Below, in pieces: positions 1 through 11,945 of a stretch of DNA of 64,000 nucleotides (positions within the stretch are counted from its first letter, which is position 1; the number at the start of each line of letters is the position of its first letter). The notes under the pieces are model-generated. The model saw only the letters and a program-made list of their open reading frames with translations. It was not told where the DNA came from and did not search any database. Location: contig JAGFNQ010004029.1 of assembly GCA_024364735.1 (NCBI GenBank), forward strand, positions 129,792 to 193,791. The letters are read 5' to 3'. Both the position numbers and the translations under genes were made by a program. This DNA comes from Boesenbergia rotunda (taxonomy: Eukaryota; Streptophyta; Magnoliopsida; Zingiberales; Zingiberaceae).

Positions 1-1537
1 GTTTGTTCCCTGAAGGTGGAGAAAGCATTACAACTGAGCCTGTGAAAATGTTTACTATTGTTCATTCTGGGAAGCCTTCCTTGGATCCCCAGCCAAAAAT
101 TAATGATCATATTGAAGTCACTTCCAACAACTTCTATCAGCCTTCAAAGGAGGAAAATGTTCATATTGAATGTATGGAACAAACTCAGTCATCTGGTGGA
201 AAATTGGATGGCACGGTGGAACCTATGGAACAGGCTGACTCATCTAACAAGAAAACACATGATTCAGTCAAGGAGAATATTGAATCATGCAGCATTCGTG
301 CACTAAGGAGTTTGATGCCAGGTTAGATTTTTAAATCGTGTATGTTGCATCACAATAATTTCAGTTCAGTTCAAGATTGAGCCTACAATCTGCCCACTTG
401 TGGTATTAATTTCCACTGAATTAGATGTGCTATCTATATATTTGATTACCAATTAGTAGGGTTTTTTTCTCTGAATTAAGCATTTATATTGAAGGGTTTA
501 AAGGATTCCTGAAATTTCATTTCCTTGCTGGATTAGTTATTTACCAACACCTATACTCATGACAAGAAATAAGTGTAATTTAACAAAAACCTCTATGAAA
601 AATTTTATGCCTCGAAACACAAAATTTTATTTTTTTTAATCAAAAAAAGAAAATCTGTTCAAATCAGAAGTTCTCCTTTTGAGAATTTGTTTAAAACAGG
701 CTGTGGATCTAATTTATTAATAACAAATCTAGCTCACTGTCAACTCAAATTAGTTCTCATCAACATTACAGTTAGAAAATAATGTGCACAACCTCTTGAA
801 TATCGGTGGATCCAATCAATGTATCTAATACTTAATGGACTAAGTTATGATTGAATCTAATACCTAATGTGTCTAATGTCTTTTAATCAATGGGCCACTT
901 TTCCTTGTTTTCATTTGCAGAGGGAGCAATTCCATCCATGGGGTATGTAATTGAAGCAGAATCCAATCTCGATGTGGCAGCTTCACCACCTACCAATTCC
1001 CCGACAGCGAAGGAGCTACTATCTGATTTAGCAGCAGCCGATGCTTTTCAAGGCAATGTTGATATCTTTGACATGTTGGAGATATCTTTGACTACACTGG
1101 TTGAATCTGGCCGACGATCAGTTACTATGGAGAATGCAACAGCTGAAATCCCCAAACAAGAATTTGGGAAAAGTAACAGTATCGATGAAAACACTGCCAA
1201 TTTGCTAGACCTGAACTTCGGGCAACCACAAGCTATATTGAAGAATCTCCTAGCTGAAGCACACGTCGAAAGCAAACAGAAATTTGCCAGTGGTCAAGGG
1301 GACACTGCAGTTTTGAGCTCCAAAAGAATAAGTTGGGATACCAAAAATGATGAGCATGCTCTAGAACCTGCAACACTCAAAACAGTTGCTGAGACATCGA
1401 ATGAGTTCCTGGGCAAACAAGCATATCACAAGGAATGGAACTCACCTGCCAGATTACCAGTCACCAAACACGTCAAGAAGAAAGTAAAGCGGAGGCAAGC
1501 CTGGGTACCATTCATTTGTTGTGCATCCATCCCCTGA
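1..1537 (+). CDS. 3' end of an unrecognised plant protein gene, last two exons
   Basis: Two exons are visible: 1-321, open to the window edge, and 921-1537, ending in TGA. The intron 322-920 begins GTTAG and ends TTTGCAG, and the split GAG codon keeps the frame across it. The visible 312 or so residues are hydrophilic and Ser/Thr/Glu-rich with no recognised domain. A short hydrophobic stretch near residues 130-150 includes DMLEISLTTLVE. The C-terminus has a basic patch (KHVKKKVKRRQ) followed by WVPFICCASIP, which contains a Cys pair. I do not recognise the family and assign no function. The gene is cut by the window edge, so its true start, length and N-terminal domains cannot be judged. The exon-intron structure is well supported by phase, but identity is unknown. 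Confidence 0.6.
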
Positions 1538-1617
1538 AGTCTGCCGCAAAGGGTCTCATTTGTTTGGGGCCATGGTCTGTCATGTAATTCTTGTTTCTCC
1601 ATTTTGCTTCCTAGAAT

Positions 1618-1623
1618 AATAAA
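1618..1623 (+). terminator. AATAAA-type polyadenylation signal
   Basis: AATAAA lies about 80 bases after the stop codon of the preceding gene, in an AT-rich 3' region. The position suits a plant near-upstream element. There is no transcript support here. Confidence 0.4.
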
Positions 1624-1639
1624 CCATGTAATATGCAAA

Positions 1640-2850
1640 AATATGTCGCAAGTCAGGCTTTATTGTTTAATTTAGATAATGTGAGTTTGTTCTTTTCTTT
1701 TCTATCTTTTAATTTTCCTTTGTAAATTTTTCCTTACGGTGTTTATTAGCACTAGATTTTAACTTTATGGGATTGGGATCAACGTTCGTAGATGTCTCTG
1801 TAGAATTTTTCAAGAAAAAAAGCATCTAGATGTTGGTTGACTCTCAATCGCCTAAGCATCTTATAGAGAACAAGTCAACTAATGGGGTCGCATTACAAAT
1901 GTGATGTTCCTTAAGCAATATGAAGAACAACTTCTAGCCTCCCATGTTTGTGTCCTAATTCGATGAATTAATAAATAAATTTTACTTAATGAGTGGATTA
2001 ATTTAAGAATATTGAATTGATAGACTGCCATTGATAGGTTATCTTCTGTGAGCACTTCACAATTTAATCTAGTGATCGATAAAAAGTCGGTGAAATATTT
2101 TCGTATGACCAACCATCATCCAACGATTAATCGATATAGATTGAATATCATATCAACTAAAAAAACATCGGTTGATGTAGTCTTCAATCCATTTGGAATA
2201 TCATCTCAAATGAATATAGGATGCCCCTGGGGTTATAGTACAGCGGAAGTGTAACTAATTATCATCCTAAGCATCCACAGTTCGATCGCCAACTACGACA
2301 TATTTTGTAGGATTTTTTTTTCAAAATGGGACGCGAATCCTGAGACGATAGACTTTTGGTGGCCAATAAAAAACTTCGGTGGAATCAGATTGGTTGCCCG
2401 AAATTCGATGTTATACAATTTCGATAATCATTTTTTTTCAAATGAATATGGGATAAATATTTGAATGTTTGATTGAGATAAAGGAGATATGTTAGAAAGA
2501 TATTCTAGAATCCGATCTGGTATGAGAGATATGAACCAGAAATTTCGGAAAGTTAGTAATTTTTAAATTATACGAAGCCAGTAAGTAATTAATTATAATG
2601 TACATTTTTATTTTTAAAATTTTAGATATATAATCCTATAATTAATATTGTATAAATATTACAACTAGTGAGAATGCATACTGTATACTGTATATGTATA
2701 ATTAAAGATTTTTTCTCCTTTTAAATCTTTTTTTTTTCTTATATTTTCTAACTTTCAAGTAAACACAAAATATATAAATAAATACTTAAAACAATTTAAA
2801 TACAATAAAGAAACCCTTATCGTGGTCCGCTGATACATTATATCAGTCAC
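1640..2850. other. intergenic, AT-rich
   Basis: No coding signal, RNA gene or clear repeat was seen between the unrecognised gene and the FKBP promoter. It holds only short AT-rich runs. Confidence 0.5.
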
Positions 2851-2855
2851 CCCTC

Positions 2856-2861
2856 TATATA
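2856..2861 (+). promoter_or_regulatory. probable TATA box of the FKBP gene
   Basis: TATATA in the context CTCTATATACC lies 58 bases before the ATG at 2919. This predicts a transcription start near 2888 and a short 5' leader. Inferred from position and sequence only. Confidence 0.45.
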
Positions 2862-2918
2862 CCTCCGGATCTCGGAGGACTGAACGCCGCAAATCCAAAG
2901 AACGACCGAGAGACGGCA

Positions 2919-5004
2919 ATGGCGAGGCTTCACCTCTATGTTGCGTTAACCGTTGCTTCATTAGTGCTTGGTAATCATTTGCCTCTCAATTGATTTCCGT
3001 CAGTCTTTGTGATCTTTTTTGCTTATCGCCGGATGTTCTTTTTCCTGGCGTAGCTTCTGCTATGAAATCGGGCGATGTGACGGAACTCCAGATCGGAGTT
3101 AAGGTACTCTTTCGCTTTTGAAGTCTTTATTTGCTTCTTTTTTTAAAAAAAAATCTTTTCTTGCTTTCTGTTTCTTTTAATAAAATTTTTGGTGGTACGG
3201 ATAGCTATTATTTTTAGATAAGAGATTGGGGTGGAAAAGTTTGGATCTTAATATATGGCGATTATCATGGTAAAGCTTAGTTTTGTTATGACAACGCATG
3301 ATACGATGAGCTAGAAGAAAGTATCAGTTTTTGATGGACGTGTTTTCTCCTAGCAGTGATTGTGCGAATGCCGGCAAGATAATATTTTTATGGGTATTAG
3401 GTTTGAGAAATTGCCTTAGTTTTTTCCTTTACCTTTTTTGGAATTCAAACACAATGACTTTGAGAGTATCGAACTTTGAAGCCCAACACCAACAGAAGCT
3501 GAATGATTGTAAACGAATGTTTGTATTTGATGAGAAAATGCTTTCTTTTAAATATTTTGGAATTTGTTCGACTCTCCATATAGACTTCTACCTCATAAGT
3601 TTCTAAGGAGCTAATCTTGTTTTAAATTTGCTCAAGGTATTAGTTTCCAGCAATAGAATTGTGCTTATGGAAAATAATTAAATAAACAAATTTGTTTAGT
3701 GCTTTAAGCCATTATGCAGCCGAATTGAAATTTGATGAACTAAATCAATGCTAATGTATCTCTTTCCTCCCATTGTTATTAACTGGTAACATTGTGTAGC
3801 TCTCTGTGCTCTTACTCTGAAGCTTATGGTCTCTTTCAATGCAACATATAAGATGCATCAAGATACTAAACTTCATATACAGCATAGCTCCATTGAAATA
3901 AGTTGTCTGTAGCATATATTTGCCTTGTTTAACTTTTTTTATCTGCTTGCTTTTGCAGTACAAACCAAAATCTTGCACCATTCAAGCTCACAAAGGTGAC
4001 AGAATTAAAGTTCACTATCGAGTAAGTAGTGACACCATTGTGTTTTCTAACTTGATGCCCTTGTAATGTATTGGGTTAAAATCGGAGTTAGCATTCTACA
4101 ATTTGCATCTGAATTGAACATGATTTGCTAGTTTCCGTTATTTACATATTGTTTTCTTTTCTTCTCTCATTTTGCATACTGTTTAATTTTCTTTTAATAG
4201 CTTCAACTTCTATACCAGGATTTGGAAGTTGATTCTGGTATTAAAAGCTATGTTGATTTCTCTAAGATTTTCATTGAAACCATGAAATACTTAACATGTA
4301 AGATAGATGTATACATGTCTCACTGAAACTAGTTGTTTGATTCCAATCCAATTGCTGATGAGGATTACTCTGCTACAAACTTCCTCATATTTCTAAAAAA
4401 ATGGTGGCGAGGAGAAAATAGAGACAAATAAATTTACACCCACAGATTAGTGTAAGAGGCGTTTGGATCTCCTTCTCAATTGAGTCATTCCTCTATGTAT
4501 CAACAAAAAGACACGACTGACTTATAACAGTTGAATTAGTTGACTGATTCCGCAATCGCTAGCAAGTGCATGTGATATTTGGGTGGATAAAGAAAAGCTT
4601 CTCCAATGGTGAAAATACTCTCCCAATATATATCTAATTACTTTATTTATCTTACATGTTATTAAATACCATAATAATCCTGACACGTGGAAGATATCTT
4701 ATCTTGAAGGTAATATTCGGGATACTCTCCTACTCATGCCATCTGTCACATATCTGCTAAGATAGTTGAAACTAACTTTAAAAACTGCTAAGTGACTTAG
4801 ATGATTCATTTCTGCATTTGCATAGTTTGAACATTTACTTGGTTAGGATTTCTTTTTTCTTAAAAATAACTAAGGAATTTTGGGTGTTTGGTGATTGAAT
4901 CTCCAAGTGGTTCTTAAACTGCTAAATTTAGATACCCTGTTGTTGTTGATTCAGATTGCAAGTATTTACTTGTTTTAACTTTGCTAAGATTTTTTCTGCC
5001 TTTT

Positions 5005-5040
<36 letters not shown>

Positions 5041-6528
5041 CAGGGTTCACTTACAAACGGAGAAGTATTTGATTCCAGTTTTGAAAGAGGAGACCCGATT
5101 GAATTTGAACTTGGCAGTGGTCAGGTGATCAAAGGTATGCCACTTTGTATCAATATTACCCTCCTTTTGGAAGAGGCAATCAAGAAAATTTGAAAATGTG
5201 TTTTTTAATAGCATGTTTCACCTGAGTAATGGCATTGACATATAGCCTTAGATTTCACGAGATCGCATTTTCTCCACCCAATCAAGGGAATCATGAAAAT
5301 TTGCAAAACTTGAAACATGCAAAACATGAGATATGAAAGTAACATGTTAGAGTTGAAACATGCAACTATATGAAAACTGAAAAATGAGTTTGGACAAACT
5401 TGAAACATGCACTTTTATGTCAAAAGATGAGTTTGGAAAACTTGAAACATGCAAAGTTTTATGAAAGTAACATTTATGATACCTTTAGACGCAGTGGAAA
5501 AAAGAGACATCAGCTATATGCACTTTTATCTCCAACTGGATATGGCATATATGACACAAAAAAGTTTGATGGGCCAATCATATGATTAGATGCACCAAAT
5601 GCAATAATCCAGGAAGACAGAAGAGTTTCTAGATGGAAGGAGTAAACTACATGAGATAAATGACAGAGTAAAATGAGAGTACTGCATTGAAGAGGAAGGA
5701 TGAAATTTTAGGTGGAGCTCCAGTAAAAATTGAATACAACTTTGTGCCAGTGGTAAATGATGGAGCTCCAGTAGAGAATGAATATAACTTGTGCCATAAG
5801 TTGCTTGAGAGCTTCCGCCTTCTTTGCTGGCATGGGGAAACTTCCGAAGAAATATCATTGTGTTGGACTAGTGAGCTTATTCAGAACCATGACCACCACT
5901 TCCTCCTGTAACTGTGGTCTTCTGCGCCGCCTTTGGAAAACCTACCATGTAATTTCCACAAGTATCTCATATGACCCATTAATAATGACATTTTACTTAC
6001 TTTGTAATTGTCTTGCTTCTCTTATCTGTGAGAATTTTGGTCTGGTTGCATCGTCCTCGCTTTGATTGCTTGATCAAGTAATCTTATGTCTGATTTCCAT
6101 TGAAATAGTTAATCATGAATGTGGCTATCTACATCAACCATCTCAAAACTGATGCTACTGACCTTGTGCAGGATGGGATCAAGGGCTCTTGGGCATGTGT
6201 GTTGGCGAAAAGCGAAAACTGAAAATTCCCGCAAAACTTGGTTATGGTGCCCAAGGATCACCTCCAAAGATCCCAGGTTGGTTAATTTGTGTTGTGTCTT
6301 TTTAGATTTGGTGAACGTCTGCCTTTTAAAGTCCCAGCTAACACTGCTAAGGAAAGGGCATTTGGTTGAATCAAAACTTTAGCTGACTCAGTGGAAAAAC
6401 ATGACTCAGATTGTCCAGTTTTGATCACTGCTTTATACTGAAATCTTACAGGTGGAGCCACCCTAGTCTTTGACACTGAGCTAGTTGCGGTCAACGGAAA
6501 GCCATCTGATGCAGAGAGCGAGCTGTAG
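2919..6528 (+). CDS. FKBP15: ER-luminal FKBP-type peptidyl-prolyl cis-trans isomerase (FKBP15 class)
   Basis: Six coding exons: 2919-2970, 3054-3103, 3959-4021, 5044-5134, 6172-6276 and 6452-6528. All introns are GT-AG and the phases join to give 145 residues. Residues 1-20 form a hydrophobic signal peptide (MARLHLYVALTVASLVLASA). The FKBP fold follows, with YKPKSC, IKVHYRG, the FDSS loop, WDQGLLGMCVGEKRKL, the LGYGAQG turn and LVFDTELV, which include the aromatic pocket residues (Tyr, Phe-Asp, Trp, Tyr) typical of active FKBPs. This enzyme class speeds proline isomerisation during protein folding in the secretory pathway. The C-terminus ends in SEL, a weak match to the KDEL/NDEL retention signal of relatives. 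Intron 4 (5135-6171) contains several GAAACATGC-type short repeats, and intron 3 ends in a TA microsatellite. The family assignment is secure. The numbered paralogue is not. Confidence 0.93.
5009..5038. repeat. (AT)n microsatellite
   Basis: About 15 AT units end just before the acceptor of FKBP exon 4, so length changes here would alter the sequence next to the splice site. Confidence 0.9.
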
Positions 6529-8936
6529 GGATTTTTTTTTTCAACATCAAATGAGTTGACATTTATTTTTTAGACTTTGGTGAACTGGAACCTAAGATCC
6601 CATCAACTCTTCAAAATTGTGTTCTAGGCAGTCGGCTGCTGTTTTTCCAGTCTTATTTAATGCTATTTTGTCATGTGACAACGTGTGGCAGACAATGTTT
6701 TATTTGCTGATGAAAGATCAAATGCACAATTGGTTTCATGCTGAAAACAGTTTATAGTTTTCTGAATTTTTTAAATCTCCCAACAAATCATGATTTGTTC
6801 ACTTCTTTATTTCTTCATCAAAGCTGATCATTTAGTCATCGGATCAGTGATAATTTTGCATAAATTAAAAAGTTTTTGCATAATTTTTTTTTTGGATTAA
6901 TTTGTGATGTGATTTGAGTTCAAATTACTATTGTCTTTTTACTTTTGGTAACATTCCTAAACTTAAAGTAGTGTGGCAATTTGGAATGACAAATCTAAAG
7001 TTGTTCCTTTGTTTATTATAGAAAAAATAGAGTGACTACTATCCAAAAATAGATTTGGGCAGTGACTCTATTTTGATTGTCTGTCTGCAAGTATCTGAAA
7101 CAGGATGAAGACATGGAAATGTATTGTGCTGCACTCTCTGTTCTTTCTTTCCCTACCTCTTTATAAATGCAGGTCATCATCAACAAATATGATAGATAGC
7201 ACAAAAAGATAAACTCAAATTATGTCCTGATTTGGACCTAAGCAATCAGAACATCCACAATCCATGTTAGACGCTTAACAGGGTTTGGAACCACACCTTT
7301 TCTTTTCTTTTCTTTTCTTTTTCTGGATATAATTCAAGATTGCCAGCAACAGTTGAAGAACCACCCCCAGTTCATCAGGCTATGAAAATACATGAGTTTT
7401 AGGTGGTGGGCCGTTTGCCACCTCTGGCTCTGGATCAATTCAATGTCAATTGTGTGTGTGTGTGTTTTATATATAATTTAGGTGTCCGGATTTCACCCAA
7501 TTAATTCTAAAAATAGACGTTCTTCTCCTAATTCACTTACCAAATAAATTCGAAGTATAATTTACACACACTCAAAGACCTTATTTATTCTTCTGAATGT
7601 TTTACCGTACCGGCGCACCGCGCCCATAGAAACAATTTGATACCAATTTTGGATGATACATGGGTGTAATATTTTATGAGCTATAACTTGAATTTCTCAA
7701 ACAACATCTAAATTTTGAGGTTTAGATTCAAGTTTCAGGAATATTTTCATAACTTGACCTTTTAATTAATATTGTGGTTTGTCTTGATCTGACTTGATCC
7801 TGCCTTATTACATTATGTTCTGTCTTGACATAGTTTGACTAGGGTTCACCGCATTAATGGGCTCTCTAGCCTAACTTATCTAAAGTAAATTATGATTTAT
7901 GAGTCCCGAGTCTATGCTTAACTCTAGCCACATGTAATGCAAAATTGATTAACCTGATCTGTGCAATGAACTCACCTCTAGTAGCAAAAGTTTTTTAAAT
8001 CTAATTTTCATATAAAATCAAATAGTTCAAAATGATGATATCATTAAACTAAAGATAATTCATCTTGTTTTACATTTCATATATTACAATAGTAATAATG
8101 ATAAGCATTGATTTTTATAAATTCTATATTTTTATTATTAAATATCATTAAGGAAAGAAGAAAGAGCATTTGCAATGGACCTAATTTATATAGTTAGAGA
8201 AGAAAGAAAAATAAAGAATATATAATTAATCTATAAAAGGAATTGAAGTCCAAAATAATATATTATTTAATTTATTCAGAAAAAAGGAGTACGATTAAAA
8301 AAAAGCAATTCAATAAAAATTATAATGTTATCAGTATTTGTATAGCCATAAAATACCAACAATATTATAATTACATAAAAATATCAACAAAAGAGACGAG
8401 AGTGGGACAAATTAAAGATAAGATAAACCACAATGACAGATTGAATTATCTCTATTTCACATCTAATTAATTTTTCAATTAACTAAATGATGGCCAAAAG
8501 AAGATAAGCATATCCTTATCACTACTAATATGCTTAAAAGATGTTATTACTTTAAATAAAAAGATAAAGAAAGAATGAAAGAAAGAAAGAAAGATATTAT
8601 CTAACAACAAGAGAATCGAACCTAATTGTGGAGAGGGATTGACAGCCCACTTCTAACTCACATGCACATGTACTCACCTAATCCTTAATTAAGGAACAAA
8701 ACCTTCACAAATATAATCCTTCATTCAAGAACAATTGTGATCAATTTATAACCAAAACTAAGAGTACGTAGTATATATACTTGGCTTTATGATGAGTAAT
8801 TGAATTAATTTACAAAACACGTATAAATATATATAATTAACTCCTAATTAAGTGACTTATGTGCAGAGATAATATATAATTAATTAATTAATTACATAGG
8901 GAAGTTAACCTGTTCTTCCTCTTTCAGCTTTAAACC
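6529..8936. other. intergenic, AT-rich, short microsatellites
   Basis: No gene is supported. It contains a (TTTTC)n run near 7297-7322, a (GT)n run near 7453-7465, a (GAAA)n run near 8574-8593 and TAAT repeats near 8878-8895. A weak open frame at 8243-8470 is very AT/Lys-rich and looks like chance. Confidence 0.5.
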
Positions 8937-9410
8937 CTAGTCTTTGATCGAATTAACATGAGACGCAGCAGAATCCACAATGGTCTGCATGAGCCTTACC
9001 TGCATGGCCAGGCACTTCACGTAGTCAGCCGCCTCTTCGAGCAGCCTGCAGTACTCCATGCCGCCGCCGCCCGGCACCAGCCGCCGCAGCGCGACCTCCA
9101 ACCGATCGCCGCAGCGTCTCCGACTGAGAGCCCTCGGCCTCCGGGGACCACGGCAGGGACGTCGTCGTCGGATTTTAGTTAGCAAGGAGCGACGCCAGGC
9201 CCGGCGGGGCCCGGCGGAGGAGGCCATGCAGGCGTAGGCGGCACGTCGGATGCCGCGCGCTCGGGAGGAGAGCGAGCCGGCCGCCGGGCCGGCGCGGCGG
9301 ACGAGGGAGAGGGCGCGGAGGAAGCGCAAAGCCGCCATGGGATTGGCAGAATTAGGGTTAGGGTTAGTGTTCCCGAAGGAACACTTGGTGTCCTTGAAGC
9401 TTCTGTGCAT
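8937..9410 (-). CDS. atypical (non-DNA-binding) bHLH protein, IBH1-like
   Basis: An intronless 157-residue open frame. The body matches the IBH1/IBL group: an N-terminal LRFLRALSLVRR helix, then RAAYACMASS, then RRAWRRSLLTKIRRRR. A helix-loop-helix follows near residues 98-150 (DRLEVALRRLVPGGGGMEYC, then LLEEAADYVKCLAMQVRLMQ). The basic region lacks the Glu/Arg pattern needed for E-box contact, so, as known for this family, it probably dimerises with activating bHLHs and blocks them, restraining brassinosteroid-driven cell elongation. The first ATG is at 9410. A second ATG at 9338 (residue 25, MAALRFLRAL) aligns better with the usual family start, so the true protein may be about 133 residues. 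GC-rich codon use contrasts with the AT-rich surroundings. Confidence 0.8.
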   Translation of the reverse strand: MHRSFKDTKCSFGNTNPNPNSANPMAALRFLRALSLVRRAGPAAGSLSSRARGIRRAAYACMASSAGPRRAWRRSLLTKIRRRRPCRGPRRPRALSRRRCGDRLEVALRRLVPGGGGMEYCRLLEEAADYVKCLAMQVRLMQTIVDSAASHVNSIKD

Positions 9411-9472
9411 ATATCTAGCTAGCTACTACTGCAATATGCAGGGAGCTGATTAATTTTCAGCGATTCCTCTCC

Positions 9473-9502
9473 TCTAAGAAAGAAAGAAAGAGAGAGAGAG
9501 AT
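9473..9502. repeat. GAAA/GA microsatellite in the 5' leader of the bHLH gene
   Basis: A purine-rich run of GAAA then GA units lies between the putative TATA and the start codon. It reads as a CT-rich leader on the coding (minus) strand, which is common in plant promoters. Confidence 0.7.
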
Positions 9503-9565
9503 TAGGGAAGAGGATGGGAGAATTGATGGGTTAAGAAGGTGGAACAGAGAGGGTGGGTTTGTGTT

Positions 9566-9572
9566 TATTATA
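9566..9572 (-). promoter_or_regulatory. possible TATA box of the IBH1-like gene
   Basis: On the minus strand the sequence reads CTTATAATAAAC, about 155 bases before the ATG at 9410. The leader between would hold the CT-rich microsatellite. Weak positional evidence only. Confidence 0.3.
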
Positions 9573-9633
9573 AGTTGCGTGTGAAGGAGAGGAAAGGGAC
9601 GGTGTCGTGACAGACGCGGAACCAAACGGAACG

Positions 9634-9672
9634 GGTGGTGGTGGTGGTGGTGGTGGTGATGGTGGTGGTGAT
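9634..9672. repeat. (GGT)n trinucleotide repeat
   Basis: About a dozen GGT units with GAT interruptions lie upstream of the IBH1-like gene. Confidence 0.9.
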
Positions 9673-9942
9673 GGCTAGAAATGCTTATTCCTCTCGTTTC
9701 ATTTGATGTGATTTGTAGATTCCGATCGAGACGATCGATGGATTAAGCGTGGGCGTCCGTTTGCTTGTACTTATCATCAGTCGATAGCTACGTACCCACC
9801 GTATGACACATGTATTATTCAGTAGTGTGTCTCTACATACTGGACTGATTACTAACGCCTTTTCGTGTTGATTCTAAAATGGATTGGCGAACGAATCACC
9901 TGTCTATCATCATGTATTATAAATTTATAAGAAAGTAGCTAA

Positions 9943-10341
9943 GGGATCTTCTGGTCTCAAAATCACTGATCCATCCCTAGTCCACACTAAAATTGCGGCC
10001 GGATCGTGATTGCGATCCGACCGCAATTTGTTTCGATCCCTTCTAGGGTTCACCGTGCCCCTCAGATTATAGTTTGGGTTCGGACGGGTGGCCGGAGGCC
10101 ACCCGACGGCCCTAAATCTGGATTTAGGATTTAGGATTTAGGGTTTAGGGTTTTAGATTTAGGGTTTAGGCCGTCGGGTGGCCTCCGGCCACCCGTCCGA
10201 ACTCAAACTATAATCTGAGGGGCACGGTGAACCCTAGAGGGGATCGAAACAAATTGCGGCCGGATCGCAATCACAATCCGATCGCAATTTTAATGTGGAC
10301 CAAGGATGGACTAGAAATTTTGAGACCAGAAGATTCCTGCC
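9943..10341. mobile_element. foldback/MITE-like long inverted repeat with a telomere-like core
   Basis: Two arms of about 170 bases are reverse complements of each other, roughly 9943-10113 and 10169-10341. Both carry ATCTTCTGGTCTCAAAAT at the outside and GGGTGGCCGGAGGCCACCCG on the inside. The centre (about 10114-10168) is a degenerate array of TTTAGGG/TTTAGGAT units. No coding capacity and no certain target duplication were found, so the superfamily is undetermined. A transcript through it would fold into a long hairpin. Confidence 0.75.
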
Positions 10342-11106
10342 CGTTAAAAAAAGGATGGAAGTTGTTTTTTTATGTTCCTAGTGGTTTTTTTTTTAAAATA
10401 ATGATAATATTAAACATTGAAATATAATAGTCTAGTCTAGGGGCACGAAACTACGAGCCTTAAAACCTAAATTCATATATGAGACAAGGAAGGAAGGACA
10501 AAAATCAATAAAAAAAATATTTAAAAAATCAGTGTGCCGCCGACACGTCCCGATCTTTCGTCGTTAGATTGGGAACAAAAAGTGGTGAAGTAGGACCGAG
10601 TAGGGCGAACCACCACATGGTGGCACATGGTTCACATGACCCACGAGGCGGACCGACCGGGTTTATTTGATGGGAACCATGTCGTCTTGTGAGATATATA
10701 TATAGATTAATTAATTAATATTGTGTGGAATTAATACCACTAGCTAGCTAGTTAGCTACTAGTGCTAGCTGAATAATTGTGTACGTGTCTAATTAAGTTG
10801 GTCTGACGTCCAACCTCAATCGATATATCAATTGGGCAGTGGCACACGTACGTACGTATATATCATAATTAAAGATGAGGCCTCAACCCTAACCACTACT
10901 ACTCCAATTGTGTTCGTTCACCGGTTCTTGTCACCCCCGATTAAACCGGCCGGTCACCGGACCATTTTGTGGCTTTAATTCTCTCCTTAATTTCCTTGGG
11001 AACGAATGATTCAAAGAAAGGAAATTAGGAAAAGGATCGCTTTGGCTAGCTAATTAATTCACGATCACGATCGATTGACACGCAATCGATGATATATGGC
11101 ATGGGT

Positions 11107-11107
<1 letters not shown>
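10342..11107. other. intergenic spacer
   Basis: No gene is supported. It contains short palindromic runs such as GCTAGCTAGC (about 10742) and ACGTACGTACGTA (about 10846), and nothing else recognisable. Confidence 0.5.

Positions 11108-11184
<77 letters not shown>
11108..11184. repeat. (TG)n(TA)n microsatellite
   Basis: A short TG run is followed by about 33 TA units. It directly abuts the inverted-repeat block on its right. Confidence 0.95.
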
Positions 11185-11185
<1 letters not shown>

Positions 11186-11945
11186 TCTACTGTGGATCAC
11201 GCCATGCGGACCGCGTGCGCGACAACGCCTGATCGGTCACGGGACCGATTAGGCGTTAGCCTGATCGGTCATGGAGAGGCTTAACGAGTCCTCCGATCGT
11301 ACCTGCGGCCTTCGGCTGCCTCCCCCAAACAAAACTATGACCCAAGGGGTGAGCGATGAACTCTAGGGGTAGGGCAAACTCGTCGGGGTACGGTGATCGG
11401 TCACGGAGAGGCTCGGTGAGTCCTCCGTTCGTACCGGCGGCCTTCGGCCGTCGCCCCGAACAAAACTATAACCCAGGGGGTGAGTGATGAACCCGTCGGG
11501 GTACGGTGAACCCGTCGAGGTACGCTCCAAAGCCTTCCCGAGCCCCTCCGTAACCGATTAGGCGTTGTCGCGTACGCGATCCGTAGGGCGCGATCCGCAG
11601 CAGAGCAAACTCGTGTGTGTATGATATACGCAGGGCGCTGCACTGATGGTGACCGATCGTTGATCAGACACCATCGGCGGCCTTCGGCCGCCGCCCCCGA
11701 ACAAAACTATAACCCTAGGGGGTGCGGTGAACCCTAAGGATAGCGGCGAACCCGTCGGCGTGGTGAACTCCAGGGGTAGCGGTAAACCCATTGGTGCCTG
11801 ATCCGTCAGGTTGACCGATCAGGCAGGGTGCCTGATCCGTCAGGCTAGTCCCTGACCGATCAGGCACATGCCTGATCGGTCAACCTGACCAATCAAGCAG
11901 GTGCCACATACACGATTCGCAGGAGATCAAATTCGTATATATATA
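11184..11945. repeat. degenerate tandem and palindromic repeat block with inverted ends
   Basis: Three diverged units share the core GCGGCCTTCGGCCG followed by CCGAACAAAACTATAACCC (near 11305, 11431 and 11671). The segment 11184-11242 is an imperfect inverted copy of 11545-11606 (shared core ACCGAT[T/C]AGGCGTTGTCGCG), and 11572-11632 recurs in degenerate direct form near 11910-11945. The stretch 11790-11905 is a cluster of alternating TGCCTGATCGGTCA and reverse-complement motifs. It looks like an old non-autonomous element that decayed by internal duplication. No protein is supported, and the short open frames here are repeat readings. Confidence 0.65.

Noticed and set aside
10111..10170. Interstitial telomere marking an ancient chromosome end
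   Set aside because: Only a few degenerate TTTAGGG units lie inside a symmetrical foldback element, so a fusion site is not supported.
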